Assembly: GCF_039534165.1 (NCBI RefSeq) | Contig: NZ_BAAAUX010000007.1 | Coordinates: forward strand, 124,001 to 188,000 | From: Saccharopolyspora_D taberi | GTDB lineage: Bacteria; Actinomycetota; Actinomycetes; Mycobacteriales; Pseudonocardiaceae | DNA: 64,000 nt | Reading direction: 5' to 3' | In this document: one piece after another, positions 15,787 to 24,469 of the stretch | Layout: the number at the start of each line of letters is the position of its first letter | Numbering within the stretch: position 1 is the stretch's first letter | Translations under genes and position numbers: made by a program | The notes under the pieces: model-generated | Told to the model about the DNA's origin: nothing | The model's database searches: none | What the model saw: the letters and a program-made list of their open reading frames with translations, nothing else

Positions 15787-18303
15787 TCACTCCTCTCCGC
15801 CGGGCGGAGGCCCGCCCCGGATCGAGTACAGCGCGTTCTCCAGCTCGTCCGGCTTGACCAGCACCTCGCGCGCCTTCGACCCCTCCGACGGCCCGACCAC
15901 GCCGCGCGACTCCAGCAGGTCCATCAGCCTGCCCGCCTTGGCGAACCCGACCCGCAGCTTGCGCTGCAGCATCGACGTCGACCCGAACTGGCTGGTCACG
16001 ACCAGTTCGGCGGCCTGGAGCAGGACGTCGAGGTCGTCGCCGATGTCGGAGTCGACATCCTTCTTCTCCCCCGCCTTGGCCGCGGTGACGCCGTCGGTGT
16101 AGTCCGGTTCGGCCTGGTCCTTGGTGAAGGAGACGATCCGGTGGATCTCCTCGTCGCTGACGAACGACCCCTGCACCCGCACCGGCCGGGACGCGCCCAT
16201 CGGCAGGTAGAGCGCGTCGCCCATGCCGATCAGCTTCTCCGCGCCCGGCTGGTCGAGGATGACCCGCGAATCGGTCAGCGAGGAAGTGGCGAATGCCAAC
16301 CGGGACGGCACGTTGGTCTTGATCAGACCGGTGACCACGTCCACCGAGGGCCGCTGGGTCGCCAGCACCAGGTGGATACCGGCCGCCCGCGCCTTCTGCG
16401 TGATCCGCACGATCGCGTCCTCGACGTCGCGGGGCGCGGTCATCATCAGGTCCGCCAGCTCGTCGACGATCGCCAGGATGTAGGGGTACGGCCGGTACTC
16501 GCGCTCGCTGCCCGGCGGCGCGGTGATCTCCCCGGAGCTCACCTTCGCGTTGAAGTCGTCGATGTGGCGCACGCGGTTGACCTGCATGTCCTGGTAGCGC
16601 TGTTCCATCTCGTCCACCAGCCAGCCCAGCGCCGCCGCGGCCTTCTTGGGCTGGGTGATGATCGGCGTGATCAGGTGCGGGATGCCCTCGTACGGCGTGA
16701 GCTCCACCATCTTCGGGTCGATCAGGATCATCCTGACCTCCTGCGGGGTGGCCCGCGCCAGCAGCGACACCAGCATCGAGTTGACGAAGCTGGACTTGCC
16801 GGAACCGGTGGAGCCCGCGCACAGCAGGTGCGGCATCTTGGCCAGGTTCGCGGTGACCATGTTGCCCTCGATGTCCTTGCCCAGCCCCATCACCAGCGGA
16901 TGGCCGTCGGCGGTGGCCTTCGAGGAGCGCAGCACGTCGCCGAGGCGGACCATCTCGCGGTCGCTGTTGGGGACCTCGATGCCGACCGCGGACTTGCCCG
17001 GGATCGGTGCCAGCAGCCGGACGTTGTCGGTCGCGGCGGCGTAGGCGATGTTCTTGGTCAGCGCGGTGATCTTCTCGACCTTCACGCCCGGGCCGAGCTC
17101 GACCTCGTAGCGGGTGACGGTCGGGCCGCGGGTGAACCCGGTGACCTGCGCGTCGATGTTGAACTGCTCCAGGACCGCGGTGATCGCCTCGATCATCGAG
17201 TCGTTGGCCTTGCTGCGGGCCTTCGGCGGGTCGCCGTCCTGCAGCGCCTCCAGCGGCGGCAGCTGGTAGTCGCCCTCGACGGTGCGGCTGATGTGCGGCT
17301 TGGCGTCGTCCTCGGCGGGCGGTGCCGCGGGAACCTCGGCGGGCTTGGGCGCCGGCTTCGGCTTGGGCTTCGGCCGCTCCGGCTCGACGTCGTCGAGGGA
17401 CAGCTGCGAGTCCTCGGACATCGCGGCCTGCCGCCGCCGGGACGGGCGCCGGAGCTTGACCTCGGTGGGCTCGCGCTCGTCCGGCGGCTCCGCCGCCTGC
17501 TCCTCGTCCTGGCCCAGCCCGCGCAGCCGCGCCGGGATCTCCCGCACCGCGGTGCCGGTCAGCACCAGGAACCCGAACAGCCCGACCAGCACGAGGACCG
17601 GAACCGCGACCCAACCGGTGAGCCCCTGGGCGAGCGGACCGCCCGCGACGAACCCGATCGCCCCGCCCGCGCCGGGCCACAGCGCGAGGTCCTTCGGCGC
17701 GCCGGAAGCGATGTGCAGAACCCCGAGGACGGCCAGGACCAGCAGCAACGCACCGATCACCACGCGCGGGCGCGCTTCCGGGTTGGTCTCGGTGCGCATC
17801 AGCACGACCGCGGTGATCAGCAGGACCACCGGCAGCACCACCGCGGCGTCGCCGATGATCGAGCGCAGACCCCAGTCGAACCACTGGCCGACCGGACCGC
17901 CCGCGTGCCACCACACCCCGGCGGCGGCGACGACCGCGATGGCCAGGAAGATCAGCGCGAGCCCGTCGCGGCGGTGCGCGGGGTCGAGCTCCTTGGTACG
18001 CCCCAGCGCGCGGAACATGCCGCCGACACCGCGGGCGAGACCGCGTCCGACGCCCGCGTTCTTCCGCGATCCGGAACTCCGCTTCGCTCCGGAGCTCTTC
18101 TTCGGCGGGGTGCGGCGCGGCGCGTGGGTCGATGACGGTCGCGGCGCGGAACCTCCGCTCGAAGAGCTCCGCCGGGTTCCGCCACCCTTCGCCGCGGAGC
18201 CGCTACTCCGGGTCGTGCCCTTGCTCCGCGAGGACCCCCCGGAAGTGCCCTTTGCAGGGGTTTTCCGCGTCCCTCCGGTAGGCCCAGTCGTCCGGCTCGC
18301 CAT
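15787..18303 (-). CDS. ftsK: DNA translocase FtsK/SpoIIIE
   Basis: An 838-residue septal DNA pump. The basic Ser/Gly/Lys-rich N-terminus (1-100) is followed by four or five transmembrane helices (about 115-270), an acidic/proline linker (275-360), the motor with Walker A AGSTGSGKSS and Walker B ILAIVDELADLMM, and a C-terminal winged-helix gamma domain (STSMLQRKLRVGFAKAGRLMDLLE) that reads KOPS. It clears chromosome termini through the closing septum. ATG 18303 is chosen; the open frame extends upstream but overlaps the divergent plsC region. Counterpart of Rv2748c. Confidence 0.93.
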   Translation of the reverse strand: MASRTTGPTGGTRKTPAKGTSGGSSRSKGTTRSSGSAAKGGGTRRSSSSGGSAPRPSSTHAPRRTPPKKSSGAKRSSGSRKNAGVGRGLARGVGGMFRALGRTKELDPAHRRDGLALIFLAIAVVAAAGVWWHAGGPVGQWFDWGLRSIIGDAAVVLPVVLLITAVVLMRTETNPEARPRVVIGALLLVLAVLGVLHIASGAPKDLALWPGAGGAIGFVAGGPLAQGLTGWVAVPVLVLVGLFGFLVLTGTAVREIPARLRGLGQDEEQAAEPPDEREPTEVKLRRPSRRRQAAMSEDSQLSLDDVEPERPKPKPKPAPKPAEVPAAPPAEDDAKPHISRTVEGDYQLPPLEALQDGDPPKARSKANDSMIEAITAVLEQFNIDAQVTGFTRGPTVTRYEVELGPGVKVEKITALTKNIAYAAATDNVRLLAPIPGKSAVGIEVPNSDREMVRLGDVLRSSKATADGHPLVMGLGKDIEGNMVTANLAKMPHLLCAGSTGSGKSSFVNSMLVSLLARATPQEVRMILIDPKMVELTPYEGIPHLITPIITQPKKAAAALGWLVDEMEQRYQDMQVNRVRHIDDFNAKVSSGEITAPPGSEREYRPYPYILAIVDELADLMMTAPRDVEDAIVRITQKARAAGIHLVLATQRPSVDVVTGLIKTNVPSRLAFATSSLTDSRVILDQPGAEKLIGMGDALYLPMGASRPVRVQGSFVSDEEIHRIVSFTKDQAEPDYTDGVTAAKAGEKKDVDSDIGDDLDVLLQAAELVVTSQFGSTSMLQRKLRVGFAKAGRLMDLLESRGVVGPSEGSKAREVLVKPDELENALYSIRGGPPPGGEE

Positions 18304-18423
18304 GCCCCACACGGTATCTTTACCCACCTCTCCGGTCACACCAGCCACAGGAGAGTGAGCGGGCGCTGGATTTTCGGGTGATCCGCTCCTGCGCGGGCGT
18401 GGTTCGTGGGATGCTCGGACATC

Positions 18424-19260
18424 ATGGTTGCCCTGCCGTCGACACCGCACGAGCCGACACGCCGAAGCGATCGGGACAAGCTCTACCGCGACGCGCCGAG
18501 GCTGTGGCGTGCGCTGATGCTCGTGGACCGCGCGGTCATCGCGCTCACCGGCAAGCTGGTGGTCACCGGCGACGTGCCGGACGCGCTGCGCGGCAAGCCG
18601 CTGCTGCTGGCGTCGAACCACATCGGCAACCTCGACGCCCTGGTGCTGATCGCGGCCTGCCGCCGCAGGCGGATCGCCCCGCGCTTCCTGGCCACCGGCG
18701 GCCTGTTCGACGCCCCGGTCCTGGGCTGGGTGCTGCGCAAGAGCAAGCACGTGCGCGCCGACCGGGGCAAGGCCACCGCCGCCGAAGCGCTCGACCGCGT
18801 CGTCGACGCGCTGCGGGAGGACCACCGGCCGGTGCTGATGTACCCGGAGGGCCGCATCAGCCTCGAACCGGGCTTCTGGCCGGAACGCGGCAAGACCGGC
18901 GTCGCGCGCATGGCGCTGGCCTCCCGCGCCACGGTCGTCCCGATCAGCCAGTGGGGCGCGCACGAGGCGATGTGCTACGGCATGGTCCGCGTCGAGAGCC
19001 GCGGTGACCTGTGGATCCTGTTCTCCTCGTGGCTGCGCGCGATCCGCCGCCGCCCGACGATGAAGGTGCACTTCGGCGCGCCGGTCGACCTCAGCGACCT
19101 GGCCGCCGAACGCACCGGCGACGCCGCCCGCGCCCGCGACCGCATCATGCGCGCGATCACCGAGGGACTCGTCCCGCTCCGCGCCGACGAGCCGGACTTC
19201 CCGGCGCACCAGGACCCGACCCGGCCGGTCACCGACAAGCCCAGCCCCTGGCGGGCCTGA
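18424..19260 (+). CDS. 1-acyl-glycerol-phosphate acyltransferase (PlsC family)
   Basis: A 278-residue acyltransferase with block I NHIGNLDAL (the NHx4D catalytic pair) and block III MYPEGRIS. It should transfer an acyl group to a lysophospholipid or related acceptor at the membrane; the exact acceptor is unknown. The start is probably ATG 18424 (MVALPSTPHEP). Its last 10 codons and stop are duplicated 9.7 kb downstream, at the far edge of the inserted restriction island, implying that the island entered at the 3' end of this gene. Confidence 0.85.
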   Translation: MVALPSTPHEPTRRSDRDKLYRDAPRLWRALMLVDRAVIALTGKLVVTGDVPDALRGKPLLLASNHIGNLDALVLIAACRRRRIAPRFLATGGLFDAPVLGWVLRKSKHVRADRGKATAAEALDRVVDALREDHRPVLMYPEGRISLEPGFWPERGKTGVARMALASRATVVPISQWGAHEAMCYGMVRVESRGDLWILFSSWLRAIRRRPTMKVHFGAPVDLSDLAAERTGDAARARDRIMRAITEGLVPLRADEPDFPAHQDPTRPVTDKPSPWRA

Positions 19261-19263
19261 ACC
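19228..19263 (+). repeat. Left 36-bp direct repeat of the island
   Basis: GTCACCGACAAGCCCAGCCC and the following 16 bases, covering the last codons and TGA of plsC plus ACC, recur perfectly at 28952-28987. Confidence 0.95.
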
Positions 19264-19284
19264 CACGGGCACGTACCGGGACCT

Positions 19285-21120
19285 TCAGTTGGTCATCTTG
19301 GTTCGCAGGTGCGCACCGATGTAACCGACGTACACCTTGCCAGTCGCGGCTGTGGCGTCCAGGTAGTGCATCCGGGGGCTGATCATCCCGAACTTGGCGA
19401 TCTTGAAATGGGCACCCATGTACGCACGCCTACTCACGTCGAACTCGGGCGGCACAGGGAGTTCCCGAGCACCCCGGAGCTTGGCGTTGCGGCGAACGTC
19501 CTCGCTCTCGTCCCTGGCGTGGTTCTTGGGCGAGTATCCGTGGCACCGGTCCGGCAGATTGCGGAGATAGCCGTCGACGTCGCGGTCGCATCGCCCTTCG
19601 GCCGACGCACGCGCGTAGTCCTCCAGGGCAAGCAACGCCTCCCAGGTCTTGCCTGCCCAGACTCCCATCCGGTCCCGTTCTTCCAGCTCGAAGGTTTTCT
19701 CCTTGTCCCCGGTGAACTCCACGTACGACAGCTCGTCGAACCGGGCAAGCACGTCGAGAAACGACTCCGGCAAGCCATCGAGCTCGGATTCCACCGGCTG
19801 TGACCACGCGTCGTCCCATCGCTGGGCATCGGCGAGCAGCCGTCGAAGGTGTCCGGTCGTGGCGGTTTCCTTCTTCAGGTCCGCCCGCGCCTCGGCGAGC
19901 TCCAGCGTCTCGTCATCCAGTTGTTCGCTGATCTCGTCGAGTGAACGTTGGAGTTCGGCGTTGCGCTTCTGCAGTTCTTCGAACCGCTGCGACAGAGCAG
20001 CCCGGTTCGTCTGTTCGCGTTGCCTTGCTTCGGCGAAGCCGATGAGTTCCCGCAGTCGTTCGACGCTCAGCTCGCCATCGAGTTCGTCGTGGAGCACCCG
20101 GAGCAGCTCGGCGTCCCGGAGGTCGACCGCGACCCGATCGGCTCGAATACCAGGGAGGCCCGTGTCAACAACACCTTGCGAGGTCGCGGCCCCGCGTACG
20201 GCAACCGGTTCCGCGTCGTCGCCGACCAGGATCTGGTCGAGCTGCTTCTCGAAGTGCTGATCCAACCTGGTAATCGTTTTAGGCAGTCGGGACTCGATAG
20301 CAAGATCCCGGGCACGCCAGCCAAGCAATCTGGCGAGACGCTGCGTGTCGTCCTTGACGATCCGGCTGGTGCTGAGGACTCGATGCCGGAGGGCGTCGGC
20401 CGCGTCGCCGAACTCCACCCCGGGCAGGAACGTACGCATCGTTCCGGGAACCACCGCATGACTTCGTCCCACCGCCCGGGAGAAGATCTCGGTGGCCTCG
20501 GGGTCCAGCACGTAGCCGGACCCGATGCCAACGGTTTGGTTCAGCAGTTTCCCGACGTGTTTGAGCCAGTCGTACTGCGGCAGGAGGTCAGCGCTTCCAG
20601 CAAGATAGACCGGGCCTCGGCGCTTGGGATCGCCGACGACGTCGACGAGTTCCAGAGCTTCGTCTCCGAAAACGCGACGTGGTCCGGTTTCGAGCCGGGC
20701 GCTGCTGTCCCGAGCAGGAAGTACAGCTAGCAGATCGCGTACGAGCCTTGGAGTGGCGGTCCATTGCCTACGTTGCCGAGGCTCATCATCATCGTCGGAG
20801 AGCACTTCGGGATTCGTGACATCCAGCCACACGACGGCAGGATCGTCCTTGCCCGGGACCAGGACGGTGAGCTGACTTGTCCACGCTCCCTGCGGCTGAT
20901 TCTCGACGATGCGCACGCGCATCGCGTACGAACCGTCCAGCCCCATGCGTTCGAGCATGATGCCGTCGACGTCGTCAGCCAATCGCGCCGAGGCACCGAG
21001 CTGCAGCGCGTCCGCGTCGTACTTCTTATGCACCAACCAAGAGCGCAGCTGCTCGCAAGTGAGCGCGGGGATGTCCCGATTCCCCTGCTCCACTTCGAAA
21101 ACGCTGCGGTATCCCAGCAT
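19285..21120 (-). CDS. Unrecognised coiled-coil protein linked to type I RM
   Basis: A 611-residue protein I do not recognise. Residues 1-105 look beta-rich (MLGYRSVFEVEQGNRD; VVWLDVTNPE); 165-260 contain GPVYLAGSADLLPQYDW and GYVLDPEAT; 352-430 form a strong heptad-rich coiled coil (RFEELQKRNAELQRSLDEI); 480-540 are charged with HGYSPKNHARDESEDVRRN; the C-terminal 50 residues end in a compact block HFKIAKFGMISPRMHYLD then KVYVGYIGAHL. No membrane segment or signal peptide is seen. It is the last island gene, 161 bases after hsdM on the same strand, so it is probably a restriction accessory or separate anti-phage factor. ATG 21120 follows GAGGGAG. Confidence 0.8.
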   Translation of the reverse strand: MLGYRSVFEVEQGNRDIPALTCEQLRSWLVHKKYDADALQLGASARLADDVDGIMLERMGLDGSYAMRVRIVENQPQGAWTSQLTVLVPGKDDPAVVWLDVTNPEVLSDDDDEPRQRRQWTATPRLVRDLLAVLPARDSSARLETGPRRVFGDEALELVDVVGDPKRRGPVYLAGSADLLPQYDWLKHVGKLLNQTVGIGSGYVLDPEATEIFSRAVGRSHAVVPGTMRTFLPGVEFGDAADALRHRVLSTSRIVKDDTQRLARLLGWRARDLAIESRLPKTITRLDQHFEKQLDQILVGDDAEPVAVRGAATSQGVVDTGLPGIRADRVAVDLRDAELLRVLHDELDGELSVERLRELIGFAEARQREQTNRAALSQRFEELQKRNAELQRSLDEISEQLDDETLELAEARADLKKETATTGHLRRLLADAQRWDDAWSQPVESELDGLPESFLDVLARFDELSYVEFTGDKEKTFELEERDRMGVWAGKTWEALLALEDYARASAEGRCDRDVDGYLRNLPDRCHGYSPKNHARDESEDVRRNAKLRGARELPVPPEFDVSRRAYMGAHFKIAKFGMISPRMHYLDATAATGKVYVGYIGAHLRTKMTN

Positions 21121-21281
21121 ACGACTCCCTCGTCGCTTCTCCTCGAACGTCGTCGACCCCGCCGCGCCAGCCGAGGTGGCGCGTCGCGGGGCCGTACGGG
21201 CAACCACAGCAGACCTGGATTACGTTGCACACCAACGTGATCATGCTGTGACTACCCGTCACACGAGGAGAGCAGTCCGAT

Positions 21282-22814
21282 TCAGTCGGTAGATTCGTCT
21301 TCCTTCGCCGTGGTTCCCAGTGCCTCGGCGACGGCAGCAAACTCGGACAGCGCGGCTTGCAGGTCCTCGACGATCTCCGCGGCGATCACTTCCGGCGGCA
21401 ACAGCGAGTCGGCGTCCTCGGCGGAGTCGTCCTTGACCCAGCCGATCAAGTCCAGGTTGACCTTGTCCCGCGCGACGAGTTCGTCGTAGTCGAAGATCTG
21501 GACCAGGTCGTTGGGCTTGCGGTCCTCGGGACGGTCGGCCGACAGGTACCAGTCGACGAAGTCGTCGAGGTGGTCGGCGCGCAGCGCCTTGGTCTTGAGC
21601 GTGAAGTGCTGGTTGGTGCGGAAGTCGTACACGGCGAGCTTACTGGTCAACGGCTGCCCTGGGGTGGGCACCTTCGAGTCGAAGAACAGCACGTTCGCCT
21701 TGACCCCGCCGGCGTAGAAAATCCCGGTCGGCAGCCGAAGCAGGGTGTGAACGTCGTAGTCGTGCAGCAGGTTCCGCCGGATCGTCTCGCCGGCGCCGCC
21801 TTCGAAAAGCACGTTGTCGGGCAGAACCACGGCAGCACGGCCGGGAATGTCGAGCTGCTTGGCGATGTGCTGGACGAAGTTCAGCTGCTTGTTCGTGGTG
21901 GTGACCCAGAAGTCGTTACGGCTGTAGGCGACGTCTTCGCGGGTCGCTTTACCGTCCTCCCCGACCACCGTGATCGAGGATTTCTTGCCGAACGGCGGAT
22001 TAGCCAGCACCAGGCTGGATTTCCGGCCGCCCATGGCAAGCGCGTCCTCGACGTGGATCACCTGGCCACCGTCCCAGGATCCGATGCCGTGCAGCAGCAG
22101 GTTCATCGCCGCCAGCCGCGCGGTTCCGTGCACCAGCTCGGTTCCCCAGATGTTTTTGCTTGCCAGCGCACGGAGTTCGTCACGGTCGAGCTCGGCGGCG
22201 TGCTTGTCGACGATATGCGCGTACGCGGCGAGCAGGAATCCGCCTGTGCCACAGGCCGGGTCGGTGATGGTGTCCTGCGGCGTCGGACGCATGCACCGCA
22301 CCATCGCGTCGACCAGCGGTCGCGGCGTGAAGTACTGGCCCGCACCGGTCTTCGTGTCGGCGGCGCCACGGGACAGCAGTTGCTCGTAGGCGTCGCCGTT
22401 GACGTCCGTGCCCTTGCCCGACCAGATCTCCTTGTTGATCAGATCGTTGATCAGCTTCGAGAGGTTGGCTGTGTTCTGGACCCGGTTCTGCGCCTTGCCG
22501 AAGATCAGGTTCAGCGGCGTGCCTTCGGGTTGGTCGCCGAGGTCGGCGAGCAGCCGTTCGTAGCGGTGCTTGAGCTCGTCGCCCTGGGTGCCTTCGAGTT
22601 CTTCCCAACCACGCCCCTGCCAACTGCTCGGCAGAATCCGCTCCGGGGCCAGTGGGTCAGTCTCCCGCTCGTGCGCGATCTTGAGGAACAGCAGGAAGGT
22701 CAGCTGTTCCACGTAGTCGATGGTGGAGACGCCCTCATCGCGCAGGACGTTGCAGTAGCTCCACAGCTTGTCGACCAAACGACGGGTTTCGGCCTGGTTC
22801 TGGGCGGTGCTCAC
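21282..22814 (-). CDS. hsdM: Type I RM methyltransferase subunit HsdM
   Basis: A 510-residue N6-adenine methyltransferase: helical N-terminal HsdM domain (YVEQLTFLLFLKIAHERE), SAM motif I DPACGTGGF (185-193), catalytic motif IV NPPF (272-275) and the GQYFTPRPLVDAMV block preceding motif I. It methylates the recognition site with HsdS and forms the core of the HsdR2M2S nuclease. It is cut off from hsdS by 1.65 kb containing an oppositely oriented regulator cassette and tandem hairpins, so it needs its own promoter (22815-22890). GTG 22814 follows AGGAG. Confidence 0.93.
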   Translation of the reverse strand: MSTAQNQAETRRLVDKLWSYCNVLRDEGVSTIDYVEQLTFLLFLKIAHERETDPLAPERILPSSWQGRGWEELEGTQGDELKHRYERLLADLGDQPEGTPLNLIFGKAQNRVQNTANLSKLINDLINKEIWSGKGTDVNGDAYEQLLSRGAADTKTGAGQYFTPRPLVDAMVRCMRPTPQDTITDPACGTGGFLLAAYAHIVDKHAAELDRDELRALASKNIWGTELVHGTARLAAMNLLLHGIGSWDGGQVIHVEDALAMGGRKSSLVLANPPFGKKSSITVVGEDGKATREDVAYSRNDFWVTTTNKQLNFVQHIAKQLDIPGRAAVVLPDNVLFEGGAGETIRRNLLHDYDVHTLLRLPTGIFYAGGVKANVLFFDSKVPTPGQPLTSKLAVYDFRTNQHFTLKTKALRADHLDDFVDWYLSADRPEDRKPNDLVQIFDYDELVARDKVNLDLIGWVKDDSAEDADSLLPPEVIAAEIVEDLQAALSEFAAVAEALGTTAKEDESTD

Positions 22815-22891
22815 CGTGCTCCTCACTGACGCGACCGGACGCGTACTGCTCGCCGGAACAAACGATTTTCCCACGGACGCACGACATGAGT

Positions 22892-22980
22892 GCGGCCGGT
22901 CGGCGCTCGGGGGAGGGGAGGCGCGCCGACCGGCCGCGAAGGTTCGATGCCGAGTGGTCGGGGGCAATCGGCATCGAACC
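22892..22980 (-). terminator. Two tandem strong hairpins upstream of hsdM
   Basis: Perfect 13-bp arms 22941-22953/22968-22980 (GGTTCGATGCCGA and complement) and perfect 15-bp arms 22892-22906/22923-22937 (GCGGCCGGTCGGCGC and complement). They lie 23 bases past the end of the frameshifted small gene and should stop its transcription before hsdM. Confidence 0.7.
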
Positions 22981-23002
22981 GGCCTGCGGGATCAGGTGGA
23001 GT

Positions 23003-23226
23003 TCACCACCGGAACTCCTCGATCAGAGCCGTGTTGCATTCCAGGCAGGTCGGCGCGGTGCACCAGTCCATCTCGCTGGACTTGGCCATCGCCACCTGCG
23101 CACCGCAGACGGCGATGTCGCTCGACTGGCTTCCCAGCGCCGACCACGAAACGCGTGCCGCACGAACGTCTGCCGGGTCGGATCGGGCACCGGAAGCCAG
23201 TAGTGCCGCCGCACCGGTTCGCTCAT
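23003..23226 (-). pseudogene. Frameshifted small CxxC protein gene
   Basis: The N-terminal frame gives MSEPVRRHYWLPVPDPTRQ and continues to about HAF (ATG 23226, ribosome site GGGAG). The C-terminal half lies in another frame: SSDIAVCGAQVAMAKSSEMD then CTAPTCLECNTALIEEFRW, ending at 23003. Joined, they make a ~74-residue protein of a type common beside Scr1-type regulators in Pseudonocardiaceae, with a C...CxxC cluster. The 224-base span is not a multiple of three, so a small indel near 23145-23155 breaks it. Either a genuine pseudogene or a base-call error. Confidence 0.6.
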
Positions 23227-23365
23227 CGACACGCTCCCATCTGATCAACCGAGTCGCCGCAAGCTTAAAAACGCAGATGCAGTTTTACTAGTCGCTCAAT
23301 GTGATTACTTTCGAGTGGGTGCGACTTATCGAATACTCTTCGCGTGGACCACGAGGAGGCGATGG

Positions 23366-24232
23366 ATGGCAACACCGACGGTTCGACGGCTCCAGCTCGG
23401 CAACGAACTCCGCCACGCGCGGCTGAAGGCAGGCCGCGAGCAGGCGGAAGCCGCGAAGGAACTGGACTGCGCGGACAGCAAGATCAGCCGTCTCGAACAG
23501 GGCACCGGCGGCATCAGCAAGGGCGATCTCAAGCTGCTGCTGGAGTTCTACGGCGTCGATCCGCAGGAGTCCCAGTGGCTGTTCGAGCTGGCCAAGACCC
23601 GCAGCGCCCGTGGCCGTTGGAGCGGCTATCGCGCGGTCTTCCCGGAGTGGTTCCGCATGTACATCGACTTGGAGACCGACGCGGAGAACCTTCGCCAGGC
23701 GAAGACGGAGATCGTGCCGGGCGTCCTCCAGACCGAGGCGTACATGCGGTCGCTGCACACCGCCTCGGTCCGCCGTGACGACGAAGGCGTCGATGCTTTG
23801 GTCGCATCTCGGCAGGAACGACAGCGGACGCTCGAACGCGACAAGCCACCGACGCTGTCGTTCGTGCTGTCCGAGTCATGCCTGCGCCGACAGGTCGGCA
23901 CCACCGAGGTCATGCGCGAACAGCTAGACCACCTCCGTGATCTGGCTCAGCGGCCAAACGTGAACATCCAGGTTATGCCGTTCAATGCAGCAACTTCGAC
24001 CGGCGGTATCTCCTACGACTTCACGCTGCTTCAGATCCCGTCCAACGGCATCGCCGCCGATCTGGAGTTCGTCTACGTCGAGTGCTTCGACGACGCCCGG
24101 TACCTCGACTCGAAGGACGCCGTCGCCGCATACAACGGGCTGTGGAACCGACTTCAGGCAGCAGCGCTCGGCCCGAAGGAGTCGCTGGACCTCATACACT
24201 CCGTAGGACAGGAGCACTCGGAACGAACATGA
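23366..24232 (+). CDS. Scr1-type XRE regulator with DUF5753 domain
   Basis: A 288-residue regulator: N-terminal helix-turn-helix (about 7-65; LGNELRHARLKAGREQAEAAKELDCADSKISRLE region) and a C-terminal DUF5753 domain (YRAVFPEWFRMYIDLETDAENLRQ... and the VMPFNAATSTGGISYDFTLL strand). These proteins pair with DUF397 proteins in actinobacteria and are proposed to act as regulator/antiregulator or TA-like pairs. It opposes the hsd genes. ATG 23366 follows GAGGAGG. The AT-rich 23260-23345 upstream carries its promoter and that of the divergent small gene. Confidence 0.88.
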   Translation: MATPTVRRLQLGNELRHARLKAGREQAEAAKELDCADSKISRLEQGTGGISKGDLKLLLEFYGVDPQESQWLFELAKTRSARGRWSGYRAVFPEWFRMYIDLETDAENLRQAKTEIVPGVLQTEAYMRSLHTASVRRDDEGVDALVASRQERQRTLERDKPPTLSFVLSESCLRRQVGTTEVMREQLDHLRDLAQRPNVNIQVMPFNAATSTGGISYDFTLLQIPSNGIAADLEFVYVECFDDARYLDSKDAVAAYNGLWNRLQAAALGPKESLDLIHSVGQEHSERT

Positions 24233-24241
24233 GGTCCCGCC

Positions 24242-24430
24242 ATGTGTCAGCACGACTTATCGGACGCGAAGTGGTTCAAGAGCAGCTACAGCCCGACGCA
24301 GGACGAATGCGTCGAAATCGCGCTCGGGCCTGACGTCGTCGGAGTCCGCGACACGAAGGACCGCGACGGCGGCACGCTCGTCTTCGACGGCGCAGCGTGG
24401 TCCCGGTTCCTGAACCACCTCAAGGGGTAA
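24242..24430 (+). CDS. DUF397 protein
   Basis: A 62-residue DUF397 protein with the diagnostic WFKSSYSPTQDECVEIAL start and VRDTKDRDGGTLVF ... W..F core. It lies nine bases after the Scr1-type regulator, its usual partner; pairs of this kind modulate development or antibiotic production in streptomycetes. Here the pair may control itself or the surrounding restriction genes (inference). Confidence 0.9.
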   Translation: MCQHDLSDAKWFKSSYSPTQDECVEIALGPDVVGVRDTKDRDGGTLVFDGAAWSRFLNHLKG

Positions 24431-24436
24431 CGCGCC

Positions 24437-24467
24437 GACGCGGGTGCCACAGCCAGGCACCCGCGTC
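24437..24467. terminator. Bidirectional terminator between DUF397 and hsdS
   Basis: Perfect 12-bp arms GACGCGGGTGCC / GGCACCCGCGTC with a 7-base loop, between two convergent stop codons (24430 and 24470). Confidence 0.8.
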
Positions 24468-24469
24468 TC

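Noticed and set aside
22886..23291. Plus-strand open frames over the hairpin region upstream of hsdM
   Set aside because: They run through two perfect inverted repeats and overlap the conserved minus-strand CxxC gene; no family resemblance or ribosome site.
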